Source: Thiothrix lacustris DSM 21227 (lineage in GTDB: Bacteria > Pseudomonadota > Gammaproteobacteria > Thiotrichales > Thiotrichaceae). Taken from it: 64,000 nucleotides of DNA. The notes under the pieces are model-generated. The model was not told where the DNA came from. It did not search any database and saw nothing but the letters and a program-made list of their open reading frames with translations. A program made the translations under genes and the position numbers. The stretch is taken from NCBI RefSeq assembly GCF_000621325.1, contig NZ_JHYQ01000026.1:1-64000 (forward strand), read 5' to 3'. The first letter of the stretch is position 1. Each line of letters opens with the position of its first letter. Below, piece after piece: positions 1 through 7,841 of this stretch.

Positions 1-309
1 AAGCACATTGCGGATGCAAGTTGGGGTGAGTTCACTCGCCAGCTTGCGTACAAAGCTGGCTGGTACGGGAGGACATACGTTGAGATAGGGAGATTCTTCC
101 CGTCCACTAAACGCTGTTCCTGCTGTGGGTTCGTGAAAGAAAACATGCCGCTGGACGTGCGATCGTGGGAGTGCCCCGAATGCGGCACAACCCACGACCG
201 TGACGTGAATGCAGCACGTAACATTTTAGCCGCCGGGCTGGCGGTGTTAGCCTTTGGAGAGAATGTTAGTGGCGATGGCATTTCGGTGTCGTCGTCCTGT
301 TCTCGGTGA
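1..309 (+). CDS. tnpB: RNA-guided nuclease TnpB (IS200/IS605 OrfB), C-terminal part
   Basis: This is a partial gene, reading in frame from base 1 to TGA at 307-309, about 102 residues. It shows the TnpB zinc ribbon as two Cys pairs (CSCC and CPEC) about 20 residues apart, followed by the RDVNAARNI segment. That segment holds the last RuvC aspartate of TnpB/Cas12-type nucleases. TnpB is a nuclease guided by an RNA from the element's right end, and here the coding end is directly next to that end. Whether it is active cannot be judged because the other RuvC residues are off the window. Confidence 0.85.
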   Translation, partial: KHIADASWGEFTRQLAYKAGWYGRTYVEIGRFFPSTKRCSCCGFVKENMPLDVRSWECPECGTTHDRDVNAARNILAAGLAVLAFGENVSGDGISVSSSCSR

Positions 310-310
310 A

Positions 311-667
311 TTAGGAATCCCCCGGCTTTAGCCGTGGGGAGTAGTCAAACTGCTCAATCGTTGTGCCATCGTCCCGGTCGACTTGTACCTGTTCCAGCAC
401 CCGACCACGCAGGATGGCTCGTCCGTGCCGCCGTTCAATCCCGCGCTTGCTGTATTCAAAGCCGTAAATGCGCCGCCAGACCAGATGCCCCTGACGGTTG
501 CGGGCAGGTTTCATGCTTTCCAGCGCCACGGTTTGATCCAATAACTGCACGTCAATCTCGCGGCAGGCACGTATGGCAGCCTCCACTGCCCGTTCTTTGG
601 CGTTCATTGAGTCGATCCAGAACCAAAAACCCAAGCCAAGTAACCCCAGTAAAAGCAGATTTTCCAT
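311..667 (-). CDS. DUF3301 family membrane-anchored protein
   Basis: A 118-residue protein starting at MENLLLLG, an N-terminal hydrophobic anchor (residues 2-17) ending in a Trp/Phe-rich stretch. The conserved core follows (DSMNAKERAVEAA, then LLDQTVAL and WRRIYGFEYS), which matches what I know of DUF3301. Function is unknown. The first 20 residues of the longer open frame lack family similarity, so the ATG at 667 was chosen. The last 11 residues (DYSPRLKPGDS) are encoded by the IS right end, so the native C-terminus was probably replaced on insertion. It is divergent from proC, 74 bases away. Confidence 0.7.
   Translation of the reverse strand: MENLLLLGLLGLGFWFWIDSMNAKERAVEAAIRACREIDVQLLDQTVALESMKPARNRQGHLVWRRIYGFEYSKRGIERRHGRAILRGRVLEQVQVDRDDGTTIEQFDYSPRLKPGDS
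314..348. repeat. IS200/IS605 right-end hairpin
   Basis: Bases 318-340 form an imperfect palindrome: TCCCC-C-GGC, loop TTTA, GCC-G-TGGGGA. It is followed by GTAGTCAA. This is the subterminal hairpin recognised by TnpA-Y1 transposases and also the 3' region from which guide RNAs of TnpB are made. It overlaps the end of the minus-strand DUF3301 gene. Confidence 0.7.
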
Positions 668-741
668 TATTGTCCTTGAAAATAGTAGAATGTACCCATT
701 ATTACGGAAATCCGCTAACCGACACAAAGTAAAGAGCGCAC

Positions 742-1584
742 ATGGACATACCTCAAATCACACAAAAACCCACCACCATTACCTTTATTGGCGCTGGTAA
801 TATGGCTCGCAGCCTGATTGTTGGCCTGTTACAAGACAAGGCGAACGTCGTCTTGCGCGTGGCTGACCCTGATCTGCAACAACTCGATGCTATTCACAAA
901 CACTGGCCGGATGTGCTGACCACGACTGATAATCTCGAAGCCATGCAAGGCGCGGATGTGGTAGTGCTAGCGGTCAAGCCACAAATCATGTGCGCCGTGA
1001 CCGAAACGCTGGCTGAAGCGGCTCAACGCAGCCGCCCGTTGTTTATTTCCATCGCCGCCGGTATCCGCGAAGCAGCGCTGAACCGCTGGTTGGGCGGCAA
1101 TCAGGCGATTGTGCGTTGTATGCCGAATACGCCCGCATTGGTGCAAGCCGGGGCAACGGGTCTTTACGCCAACCCGCAGGCGTCTGAAAAGCAGCGTAGC
1201 GTGGCGGAAAGCATCCTGCGTGCGGTCGGTATTACCTTGTGGTTTGACGATGAAATCAAGCTGGATGCAGTCACGGCGATTTCTGGCAGTGGCCCGGCCT
1301 ATTTCTTCTTGGTGATGGAGGCGATGCAAACCGCTGCCGAACAATTGGGAATCCGTGCTGAAGACGCGCACTTGCTAATCATGCAAACGGCCTTGGGCGC
1401 TGCCAAACTGGCGCTGGAAAGTGGCGATATGCCAGCCGAACTGCGCCATAAAGTTACCTCGAAAGGCGGTACGACCGAGGCAGCCCTCAAGGTGTTGACC
1501 GGCGGTGGTTTGCAGGACTTGTTCGTACAGGCATTGCAGGCGGCAGAAAGCCGTTCCCGAGAATTGGCAGCCGCCAACAGTTAA
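742..1584 (+). CDS. proC: Pyrroline-5-carboxylate reductase
   Basis: ProC reduces 1-pyrroline-5-carboxylate to L-proline with NAD(P)H, the last step of proline synthesis in the cytoplasm. The 280-residue length is normal. The N-terminus has the Rossmann glycine motif FIGAGNMARS (around residues 12-21). VRCMPNTPA and the C-terminal substrate segments ISGSGPAYFF and KGGTTEAAL are typical family blocks. It is followed 36 bases later by yggT and yggU, the gene order common in gammaproteobacteria. The usual upstream neighbour yggS is not here but about 35 kb away at 36.6 kb. Confidence 0.97.
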   Translation: MDIPQITQKPTTITFIGAGNMARSLIVGLLQDKANVVLRVADPDLQQLDAIHKHWPDVLTTTDNLEAMQGADVVVLAVKPQIMCAVTETLAEAAQRSRPLFISIAAGIREAALNRWLGGNQAIVRCMPNTPALVQAGATGLYANPQASEKQRSVAESILRAVGITLWFDDEIKLDAVTAISGSGPAYFFLVMEAMQTAAEQLGIRAEDAHLLIMQTALGAAKLALESGDMPAELRHKVTSKGGTTEAALKVLTGGGLQDLFVQALQAAESRSRELAAANS

Positions 1585-1620
1585 TCATTACTCATCCATA
1601 TTTATTGGGGATCGTTTTAC

Positions 1621-2169
1621 ATGGAAGCCTTACAGAATGTCGGCGTTTTTTTGGTGCAAACCTTATTCTCGCTTTATATCGGGGCGGTGCTGATCCGTTT
1701 CCTGTTGGCCTTGTCACGCGCTAATTTTTACAACCCGCTGTCACAATTTTTGGTCAAGATTACTAACCCGGTGTTGGTGCCGTTACGGCGTCTTATTCCG
1801 GCGATTGGCAAGCTGGATACGGCGGCGATTGTGTTGGCGCTGGGCTTGAAAGTTATTCAGGTTCTCCTGCTCGTGGCTTTGCAAGGCAGTGATGCTAATT
1901 TGCCAGTGGTACTGGTTTATGCGATTGTGGATTTATTGCGTACCGTTATCCAGATCTACATCTTCGCGTTGATCATTCAGGCTGTATTGAGTTGGGTAGG
2001 AAACAGTTATGGTAATCCGATGGCCGATGTATTGAATAGCTTGACGGATCCTTTACTACGCCCGATCCGTAAGGTGGTACCGACCATCGGTATGGTGGAT
2101 ATGTCGCCGATGGCGGCTATGCTGCTGTTGTACATTGTATTGATTGTGCTTCAGTCAGTCGGCTTGTAA
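1621..2169 (+). CDS. yggT: YggT family membrane protein
   Basis: A 182-residue integral membrane protein with two copies of the YggT module. Each copy has hydrophobic helices and a block of the type N-P-x-x-x-F/L-x-x-x-T-x-P-x-L-x-P-x-R: NPLSQFLVKITNPVLVPLRR and, later, NPMADVLNSLTDPLLRPIRK. The family is linked in other bacteria to osmotic tolerance and division-site functions, but no molecular activity is established. It lies between proC and yggU, with a 3-base gap to yggU, so it is probably co-transcribed. Confidence 0.9.
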   Translation: MEALQNVGVFLVQTLFSLYIGAVLIRFLLALSRANFYNPLSQFLVKITNPVLVPLRRLIPAIGKLDTAAIVLALGLKVIQVLLLVALQGSDANLPVVLVYAIVDLLRTVIQIYIFALIIQAVLSWVGNSYGNPMADVLNSLTDPLLRPIRKVVPTIGMVDMSPMAAMLLLYIVLIVLQSVGL

Positions 2170-2172
2170 GGC

Positions 2173-2466
2173 ATGGCGACGGAATTTTACCGTTGGGAAG
2201 ATGATGTGTTGCACCTGTTTGTGCGGGTGCAGCCCAAAGCGAGTCGGGATGAATTTGCTGAAGTGCAGGAAGATCGGATTCGTATCAGGATTACAGCCCC
2301 GCCCGTGGATGGCAAAGCTAACGCACACCTTGTGAAATTTTTGGCAAAAACGTGTGGTGTTGCTAAATCAAAGGTGAAGATAATAAACGGAGAAACCGGC
2401 AGGAATAAGCACTTGTCTATCGAATGTCCGGTTCTTTTGCCAGCAGGTATTGAAAAGGCAGGCTAA
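2173..2466 (+). CDS. yggU: DUF167 / YggU family protein
   Basis: A small soluble 97-residue protein of the DUF167 family. Typical features are the N-terminal VRVQPKASRDEF block, the APPVDGKAN block and the KVKIINGETGRNKHL block near the C-terminus. Function is unknown. It starts 3 bases after yggT, so translation is probably coupled. Its stop codon lies in the left arm of a strong stem-loop shared with the convergent RRM gene. Confidence 0.9.
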   Translation: MATEFYRWEDDVLHLFVRVQPKASRDEFAEVQEDRIRIRITAPPVDGKANAHLVKFLAKTCGVAKSKVKIINGETGRNKHLSIECPVLLPAGIEKAG

Positions 2467-2485
2467 AGGAAACCTTGAGCCTGCC
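2457..2485. terminator. Stem-loop between convergent yggU and RRM gene
   Basis: GGCAGGCT (2457-2464) pairs with AGCCTGCC (2478-2485), and inside it AAGG pairs with CCTT around an AAA loop, with one A/G mismatch. It sits at the end of yggU and 28 bases past the RRM stop, the position expected for a shared terminator. There is no T-run on the plus side, so intrinsic termination is only probable. Confidence 0.4.
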
Positions 2486-2512
2486 CCGCGAAACAGTTAT
2501 CGCTTAACGGAA

Positions 2513-2965
2513 TTAACGGTAGCCACCGCCGCCGTTACCACCGCCGAAACCACCACGGCCACCGCCGTCACGGCTACCGCCACCGAAACCACCACGGCTA
2601 CCGCCGCCGTCACGGCTACCGCCACCATCACGGCTGCCGCCGCCGAAACCACCACGGCTACCGCCGCCGTCACGGCTACCGCCGCCGAAACCACCACGGC
2701 CGCCGCCGTCACGTGGACGATCTTCGCGTGGCTTTGCTTCGTTAACTTTGATGTTGCGGCCTTGAACAGCTTGCTCGTTCAGACCTTGAATAGCTGCATT
2801 ACCTTCAGCACCGTCTGGCATGTCAACAAAACCGAAGCCCTTGGATTGCCCCGTCATTTTGTCTTTGATCATGCTAACGCTGGTTACTTCGCCATAAGCG
2901 GAGAACAGGTCGCGCAAGTCGTTTTCGGTAATTTTATAGGGCAGGTTGCCAACGTAAATATTCAC
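2513..2965 (-). CDS. RNA-binding protein with one RRM and a Gly/Arg-rich tail
   Basis: A 150-residue protein. Residues 1-80 form a single RNA recognition motif with RNP2 (IYVGNLP) and RNP1 (KGFGFVDM), ending in the IKVNEAKPRE block. Residues 84-150 are a low-complexity tail of repeated SRDGGGSRGGFGGG units. Such proteins are common in proteobacteria and cyanobacteria as cold- or stress-related RNA chaperones, so that role is inferred from the family. The tail creates an imperfect DNA repeat at about 2545-2715. A paralogue with a shorter tail lies at 49.4 kb. Confidence 0.9.
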   Translation of the reverse strand: MNIYVGNLPYKITENDLRDLFSAYGEVTSVSMIKDKMTGQSKGFGFVDMPDGAEGNAAIQGLNEQAVQGRNIKVNEAKPREDRPRDGGGRGGFGGGSRDGGGSRGGFGGGSRDGGGSRDGGGSRGGFGGGSRDGGGRGGFGGGNGGGGYR

Positions 2966-3204
2966 TGTTTGTCATCTCATAAAAGCGTGTGCTGCTCGGG
3001 AATTTACGTTATAGATAATCAGTCACACCAAATTACCTGATAACGATCGACCATTGTGGTGCGATAGGTTATGCACTGTGAAACCTGTAAGTTTAGGCTG
3101 TTGTAGCAGTAAGCAAACACAATAAACTTTCAAGTATCAGGCAAGTTATTCAGAGTGTACCCCAGTTTTCTGTCGCTTGTAACAAAAATCGGATGATTGT
3201 TTGG

Positions 3205-4803
3205 TTAATTTTTTATGTCAGCCGAAGTCCCCGAAAGGTAGGCATTCAGGAAGCTGTCAAAATCCATTTCTTCGCTGTCTTCAATAGCTTGCTGGCGGAT
3301 TAACGAGGTTGCCGCGAGTTGCTGAAATTCCTCTGCCAACGCAGGATCAAGCTCACGTTTCAAGAAATAATCACGGTGCTCGTCAGATTTTCGCTGGGCA
3401 AATTCAAAGAAACTTTCCTGATTGGCGTGCATTTCTTCCAGCATTCGCGCCGACGGGGTAATGTCGGGATTGTAAGCAAGCTGGATCTGGCTATCCAGAC
3501 AGTCGGTGTAACAGTCTTCTCCGTGCACGGTGTTGAGCATTTCGGCCACCGGACGCATGGCTTGCAGTAATTCCCGTGCATGGTCACGCAGCAATACACT
3601 CTTGCCCAGACAGCTTAAGCGCACTTCTGGGTCACGTCCGCGATGCGCGGTGAGCATCTGATTGTGGTTGATGACCTCAAACTCTTCGGCAGAGACCAGC
3701 GGGCTTTCCTGTAGTAGGCAAAAATGCATGAAGACTTCGAGGAAAAACAGTTGGCGGCGGGTTAATCCGGCGGGGTGGAAGGCGTTCACATCAATAGAGC
3801 GCAATTCCACGTAGGCAATGCCGCGTTTTTCCAGTGCATCGGTCGGCTTCTCGAAACCTTGCAAGGGCTGCTTGGGGCGTACCGTGCTGTAGTACTCGTT
3901 TTCAATTTGCAGGGTATTGGCGTTCAATTGGCGGTATTCGCCTGCGACCTTGACGCCAATCTCCCCGTAGATGGGGCAGGGCGTGGTAATGGCGCGGCGT
4001 AAACTGCTGATGTAAGTTTCCAGCGTGTTGTAACACACCTTGACGCCGGTTTTGTTTTCCTTGCTATTGGTGTAACCGATATTGCCCATCCGCAAGGAGG
4101 TGCCAAACGGCTCGTACAGGGTGTATTCGTTGAAAGCCTCCATGCCTTCTGGGGCGGGGCGATTGCCGAGGAAGCTTTTGCAAATCGCAGGGGAAGTGCC
4201 GAATAAGTAAATGATTAGCCAGCCGTAACGTTGCAGGTTGCGCACCAGTGCCATGTATTGTGCATCGCGGAAGGTGCGCAACTCACCTTGATCACCTTGC
4301 ACTTGCTGCCAGGGTTGCCAGAATGCCTCGTCGATGGAGTAGTTGAAGTGAATCCCGGCGATGACTTGCATCGCTTTGCCATAACGCCAAGCCAGCCCTT
4401 CGCGGTAAATATGCTTCATGCGCCCGGCGTTGGAGTTGCCGTACTCGGCAATGCGGATGTCGTCTTCACCCGCCAGCACGCAGGGCATACTGGTCGTCCA
4501 CAGGCGTTCGTCTTCCAGTTGCTGGTACACAAACGTTTCGATATTCAGCAAGAAATCCAGCGCTTGCGCCGCCCGTTCCTGCGGTGGGGTAATCAATTCA
4601 ATCAGGGATTCGGCGTAATCGGTGGTGATCCACGGATGGGTCAGGGCAGAACCGAGTACTTTGGGGTGATCACGCTGGGAAAGACGGTTATCGGGGGTGA
4701 CGCGCAGGCTTTCTTTTTCCAGCCCCGTGCGGGCATTGCGCAGGTAAGGGTACAGTTGATTGGTGTCAATCTCGCGCAGGCGTTGTTCCAGCAGATGGTA
4801 CAC
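3205..4803 (-). CDS. gshA: Glutamate-cysteine ligase
   Basis: The first enzyme of glutathione synthesis, joining glutamate and cysteine with ATP. The 532-residue protein matches the proteobacterial type-1 family throughout. Recognisable blocks are GLEKESLRVTPD near the N-terminus (family E-x-E-L/S-type active-site strand), TDYAESLIELITPP, LFGTSPAICKSF, GNIGYTNS and YVELRSIDVN. The gene is monocistronic and divergent from the BepA-like protease gene, with a 152-base shared upstream region. No gshB was seen in the window. Confidence 0.95.
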   Translation of the reverse strand: MYHLLEQRLREIDTNQLYPYLRNARTGLEKESLRVTPDNRLSQRDHPKVLGSALTHPWITTDYAESLIELITPPQERAAQALDFLLNIETFVYQQLEDERLWTTSMPCVLAGEDDIRIAEYGNSNAGRMKHIYREGLAWRYGKAMQVIAGIHFNYSIDEAFWQPWQQVQGDQGELRTFRDAQYMALVRNLQRYGWLIIYLFGTSPAICKSFLGNRPAPEGMEAFNEYTLYEPFGTSLRMGNIGYTNSKENKTGVKVCYNTLETYISSLRRAITTPCPIYGEIGVKVAGEYRQLNANTLQIENEYYSTVRPKQPLQGFEKPTDALEKRGIAYVELRSIDVNAFHPAGLTRRQLFFLEVFMHFCLLQESPLVSAEEFEVINHNQMLTAHRGRDPEVRLSCLGKSVLLRDHARELLQAMRPVAEMLNTVHGEDCYTDCLDSQIQLAYNPDITPSARMLEEMHANQESFFEFAQRKSDEHRDYFLKRELDPALAEEFQQLAATSLIRQQAIEDSEEMDFDSFLNAYLSGTSADIKN

Positions 4804-4955
4804 GGGCAGGTTCCTGTTCAGGCCAAACGGGGATTACAGCATAGAACCACCATAATGCAAATTTCCCGTGACCGAATGTCGGTGTGGATACAGGAAAAGA
4901 TACTTTCCGTTGCATTGCTATTATAGTTAGGGTCTCGCATACGGAAGTCAGTTTG

Positions 4956-6377
4956 ATGATGAAACACCTGATATTAACCGGTCTGGTCGCGTTTGGCCTA
5001 AGTACCAGCGCATTTGCCGCACTTGATCTGGACGTGCCGACCCTAAACCTTCCCGATCTCGGCGATTTTGCTAACAATACCCTTAGCAGCACCGAAGAGT
5101 CTGTGCTTGGCGTAAAGCTGATCCGCGAATTACGCGGTAGTGAGCCAGTGGTAGAAGACCCTGAGCTCAGCGGTTGGTTACGAGCCTTGGGCAACCGTTT
5201 AGCGGCACAAGCTCCCGGTGGCATTGGCAATTACTATTTCCTGATCGTCAAGAACGCTGAAATCAATGCCTACGCCATGCCCGGCGGGGTGGTGGTTATC
5301 CATTCAGGTTTGATCCTTAATACAGAATCGGAAAGTGAGTTGGCAGCGGTGATCGCTCATGAAATTGCCCACGTTTCCCAACGCCATATTGCGCGAATGA
5401 TGGCAGGGGGGAAGAGTAATCCACTGCTTACCGGCCTTGGTGTCCTTGCGGGTGCTGCTGCTGCCAGCAAAAGTCCAGAAGCAGCCCAAGCTATTATTAC
5501 GGGGGCGATTGCCAGTGAATTTCATCGCCAACTCAGCTTTAGCCGTCAGATGGAAACCGAGGCTGACCGGACAGGTTTGCGCATTCTGGCTGGAGCGGGG
5601 TTGGATCCTCAGGCTATGCCATTGTTCATGGAAAAGCTTGATCGGCGTACTTCCGATGTGAATGGCGATATTACGCAGTATCTGCGTACTCACCCACAGA
5701 GCATCGACCGCTTGAGTGATACTCGCGAGCGTGCCAACCAGTTAGGCAAGCGCCCAGTACGCGAGGATGGTGATTACCTTTATGCACGGGAAAAACTGCG
5801 GGCTATTACCACGTCTGGCTCCTCGCGGGTGGCTCATGGCAATCCGCAACTGGCGCAATATGCCGAAGCTGCCAGTCAGTTACACCGGGGTAATGCCAAG
5901 GCTGTCTTGCAACTATTAGGTACACAGTCTCGGGAACTTCCGGTTGCTTTGACCATTGCTGAGGCGCTCAATATCTCACAACGTTATACCGATACTGAAG
6001 CCCTGTTGACTCCGCTGGCAAACGCTTATCCCGGTCAGGAGGCTATTCTCGTGCCACTGGCAGAGGCATTACTAGCCAACCAGCAATCGGCAAAAGCTTG
6101 GCAACTCATGAGCCGTGCCCGCCTGACCGAGCAAACCAGTTTGGAATTCCTCGAAGTCCGCCAGCGAGTTGCTGAGCAAGCAGGTCAACCTGTGGAAGCT
6201 TATCGCTCTGCTGCTGAGCGCAGCCTGCGAATGGGGGAGTACAAACATGCTCGCGCCATTCTTGAACAAGCTTCACGTTTGCCTGGTAATCCCGCGCAGA
6301 CCAGTGCCCAATTGCAAGCCATGGCACGTGACATCGAGCGCATGGAGTCCCAGCAGAAGCAATTGGATAAGTTTTGA
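4956..6377 (+). CDS. bepA: Periplasmic M48 metalloprotease with TPR tail, BepA-like
   Basis: A 473-residue exported protease. Starting at MMKHLILTG gives a clean signal peptide ending near SAFAA; the longer frame upstream adds an unlikely 24-residue leader. The peptidase domain has the zinc motif HEIAH and the downstream glutamate in EADRTGL. The C-terminal half (about residues 300-470) is a helical TPR-like region. E. coli BepA does outer-membrane protein quality control, especially of LptD, and the same role is inferred here. The GGVVVIHSGL block before the zinc motif also fits the family. Confidence 0.85.
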   Translation: MMKHLILTGLVAFGLSTSAFAALDLDVPTLNLPDLGDFANNTLSSTEESVLGVKLIRELRGSEPVVEDPELSGWLRALGNRLAAQAPGGIGNYYFLIVKNAEINAYAMPGGVVVIHSGLILNTESESELAAVIAHEIAHVSQRHIARMMAGGKSNPLLTGLGVLAGAAAASKSPEAAQAIITGAIASEFHRQLSFSRQMETEADRTGLRILAGAGLDPQAMPLFMEKLDRRTSDVNGDITQYLRTHPQSIDRLSDTRERANQLGKRPVREDGDYLYAREKLRAITTSGSSRVAHGNPQLAQYAEAASQLHRGNAKAVLQLLGTQSRELPVALTIAEALNISQRYTDTEALLTPLANAYPGQEAILVPLAEALLANQQSAKAWQLMSRARLTEQTSLEFLEVRQRVAEQAGQPVEAYRSAAERSLRMGEYKHARAILEQASRLPGNPAQTSAQLQAMARDIERMESQQKQLDKF

Positions 6378-6396
6378 TATATTGACCTTAAATGAT

Positions 6397-6420
6397 ATAA
6401 GAATATCGTTATATTCTTAT
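6397..6420. promoter_or_regulatory. Perfect AT-rich inverted repeat upstream of soxX
   Basis: ATAAGAATAT (6397-6406), loop CGTT, ATATTCTTAT (6411-6420): a perfect 10-base inverted repeat. It starts 20 bases after the bepA stop and ends about 170 bases before soxX. It may be a terminator of bepA, since T-rich sequence follows within 20 bases, or an operator of the sox operon. The sequence alone does not decide. Confidence 0.4.
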
Positions 6421-6591
6421 AATCAATTGGTTTTATTAAAGTTTTTTTGCGTGTTTTACCACAATCGGTTAAGCTCAATGTCTGACTATTGATATATCTC
6501 AAGTTTTAAGGTGACATGAGGAGTGCAATCTTAATTTACAAGCTTGAGGTTTGATTTTAATCATAATGGTTCTGTTAGAGAGGAGGTAGTT

Positions 6592-7005
6592 ATGCGGGAA
6601 TTTTTTCGCATTTTAGTTATGTCAACAACGGTTTCGGTGTTGGCTTTAGGTGTCGGTGTCACATCTGCTTATGCAGCTGATGGCGCTAAAAAAGCAGATG
6701 CTGCTAAAGCAGATGCAAAACCGGCGGAAGAAAAAAAAGAAGTAACAGGTAAGGATCTGGCTTTTGATCGTGCTCTTGGCAACTGTTTGGCGTGCCACAT
6801 GATTGCAGGTGGTGAGTTGCCGGGTAATATCGGTCCACCTTTGATTGCTATGGCGGCTCGTTTCCCAGATAAGGCTAAACTGAAAGCACAAATCTATGAT
6901 GCTCGTGTTGCCAATCCTAATACCATCATGATTCCTTTTGGTCCGATGGGCATCCTGAACGATGAGCAGCTTGATAAGGTCGTTGACTTCATTTCAACCC
7001 TGTAA
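6592..7005 (+). CDS. soxX: Sulfur oxidation c-type cytochrome SoxX
   Basis: SoxX is the monohaem partner of SoxA. The SoxAX complex oxidatively attaches thiosulfate to the SoxY cysteine in the periplasm. The ATG at 6592 follows a strong AGGAGG, and the encoded signal peptide ends near AYA (residue 28). An Ala/Lys/Glu-rich linker follows, then one haem site CLACH (Cys65, Cys68, His69) and a possible Met ligand in IMIPFGPMG. The protein is 137 residues. It heads soxX-Y-Z-A, with a 39-base gap to soxY. Confidence 0.93.
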   Translation: MREFFRILVMSTTVSVLALGVGVTSAYAADGAKKADAAKADAKPAEEKKEVTGKDLAFDRALGNCLACHMIAGGELPGNIGPPLIAMAARFPDKAKLKAQIYDARVANPNTIMIPFGPMGILNDEQLDKVVDFISTL

Positions 7006-7044
7006 TTTTTAAATATTCACTGAATTCTTGGAGAGAGGAATTTT

Positions 7045-7500
7045 ATGAAACGTAGAACATTTTTGCAGGGTACATTAGCGGCTAGTGCAGCTGGCCTTGC
7101 GGTGAGTGCTGGCTTGTTGACGCCGGGCATGGTCATGGCAGAGGGCGGCGGTGCATTCGATGCAAAGTCGATGGAAGATGCCCTGAAAGTGATGGCGCTT
7201 ACCCCAGAAGATTCCGGTGACGTTAAAATCAAAGCCCCTGAAATTGCTGAAAATGGTGCAGTCGTACCGGTGACCGTTACCTCAGGTGTCGCGGGCACAA
7301 CCGAAATCAGTATTCTGGTTGATGGCAACCCGACCCCACTGGCAGCGACTTTTATTCTGGCAGAAGGTACATCCCCTGAAGTTTCCACCCGTATCAAAAT
7401 GGGTAAAACAGCCAACGTGGTGGCAATCGCAAAAGCAGGCGATAAATCCTACACCGCGAAGCAGGAAGTTAAAGTCACCATCGGCGGCTGCGGCGGCTAA
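7045..7500 (+). CDS. soxY: Thiosulfate oxidation carrier protein SoxY
   Basis: SoxY carries sulfur intermediates on the cysteine of its C-terminal GGCGG swinging arm, which is intact here as the last five residues. The 151-residue precursor has a twin-arginine type signal (KRRTFLQG) with a hydrophobic stretch ending at MVMAEGG, so the SoxYZ pair is expected to be exported folded. The ribosome site is GGAGAGAGG. The first 85 codons recur almost unchanged in the rearranged copy at 8842. Confidence 0.95.
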   Translation: MKRRTFLQGTLAASAAGLAVSAGLLTPGMVMAEGGGAFDAKSMEDALKVMALTPEDSGDVKIKAPEIAENGAVVPVTVTSGVAGTTEISILVDGNPTPLAATFILAEGTSPEVSTRIKMGKTANVVAIAKAGDKSYTAKQEVKVTIGGCGG

Positions 7501-7517
7501 TTCAGAGGAGCAAACAC

Positions 7518-7826
7518 ATGTCTAGCATTAAACTCAAAGCCTCAGCCAAAGATGGGGCAGTCGAAGTCAAAGCCTTGATGACTCACCCAATGGAAACTGG
7601 GCAGCGCAAGGATAAAAAAACCGGGGAACTGGTTCCAGCGCATTTCATTAAAGAAATCATTGTCACGGCGGGTGATAAGACCGTCCTGACGGCTAACTGG
7701 GGTGGCTCTGTTTCCAAGAACCCTTACCTCGCGTTCAGCTACGCAGGCAAAGCGGGCGACAAGGTGAAACTGTCGTGGACAGACAACAAGGGCGAGAAAG
7801 ATTCCGCTGAAGCTGATGTTGCCTAA
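7518..7826 (+). CDS. soxZ: Thiosulfate oxidation carrier complex protein SoxZ
   Basis: SoxZ is the immunoglobulin-fold partner of SoxY and lacks a signal peptide, so it is probably carried to the periplasm with SoxY through Tat. The 102-residue length is normal. Conserved family blocks are VEVKALMTHPMETGQRKD, PAHFIKEI and FSYAGKAGDKV. It is preceded by AGAGGAGC and lies 17 bases after soxY. An almost identical second copy is at 9151-9459, with scattered differences that mostly look silent. Confidence 0.96.
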   Translation: MSSIKLKASAKDGAVEVKALMTHPMETGQRKDKKTGELVPAHFIKEIIVTAGDKTVLTANWGGSVSKNPYLAFSYAGKAGDKVKLSWTDNKGEKDSAEADVA

Positions 7827-7841
7827 CTGGAGGAGATTCTT

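Larger units (their letters stand above)
1..348 (+). mobile_element. Right end of an IS200/IS605-family element
   Basis: The window opens inside the C-terminal part of a TnpB-type protein. About 10 bases after its stop lies an imperfect hairpin followed by TCAA, the usual form of the subterminal palindrome at the right end of IS200/IS605 elements. The left end and any tnpA lie outside the window. The right boundary near 348 is inferred from the family's usual end and not from a sequenced empty site. Confidence 0.75.

Noticed and set aside
2545-2715. Imperfect tandem repeat that at first looks like a small repeat array
   Set aside because: The units are codons of the Gly/Ser/Arg tail of the RRM protein; there are no unique spacers, so it is not CRISPR.
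2450-3040. Long plus-strand frame rich in Thr and Ala opposite the RRM gene
   Set aside because: The TTATAA-like repeats come from reading the antisense of the Gly/Arg tail. The minus strand encodes a clear RRM protein.
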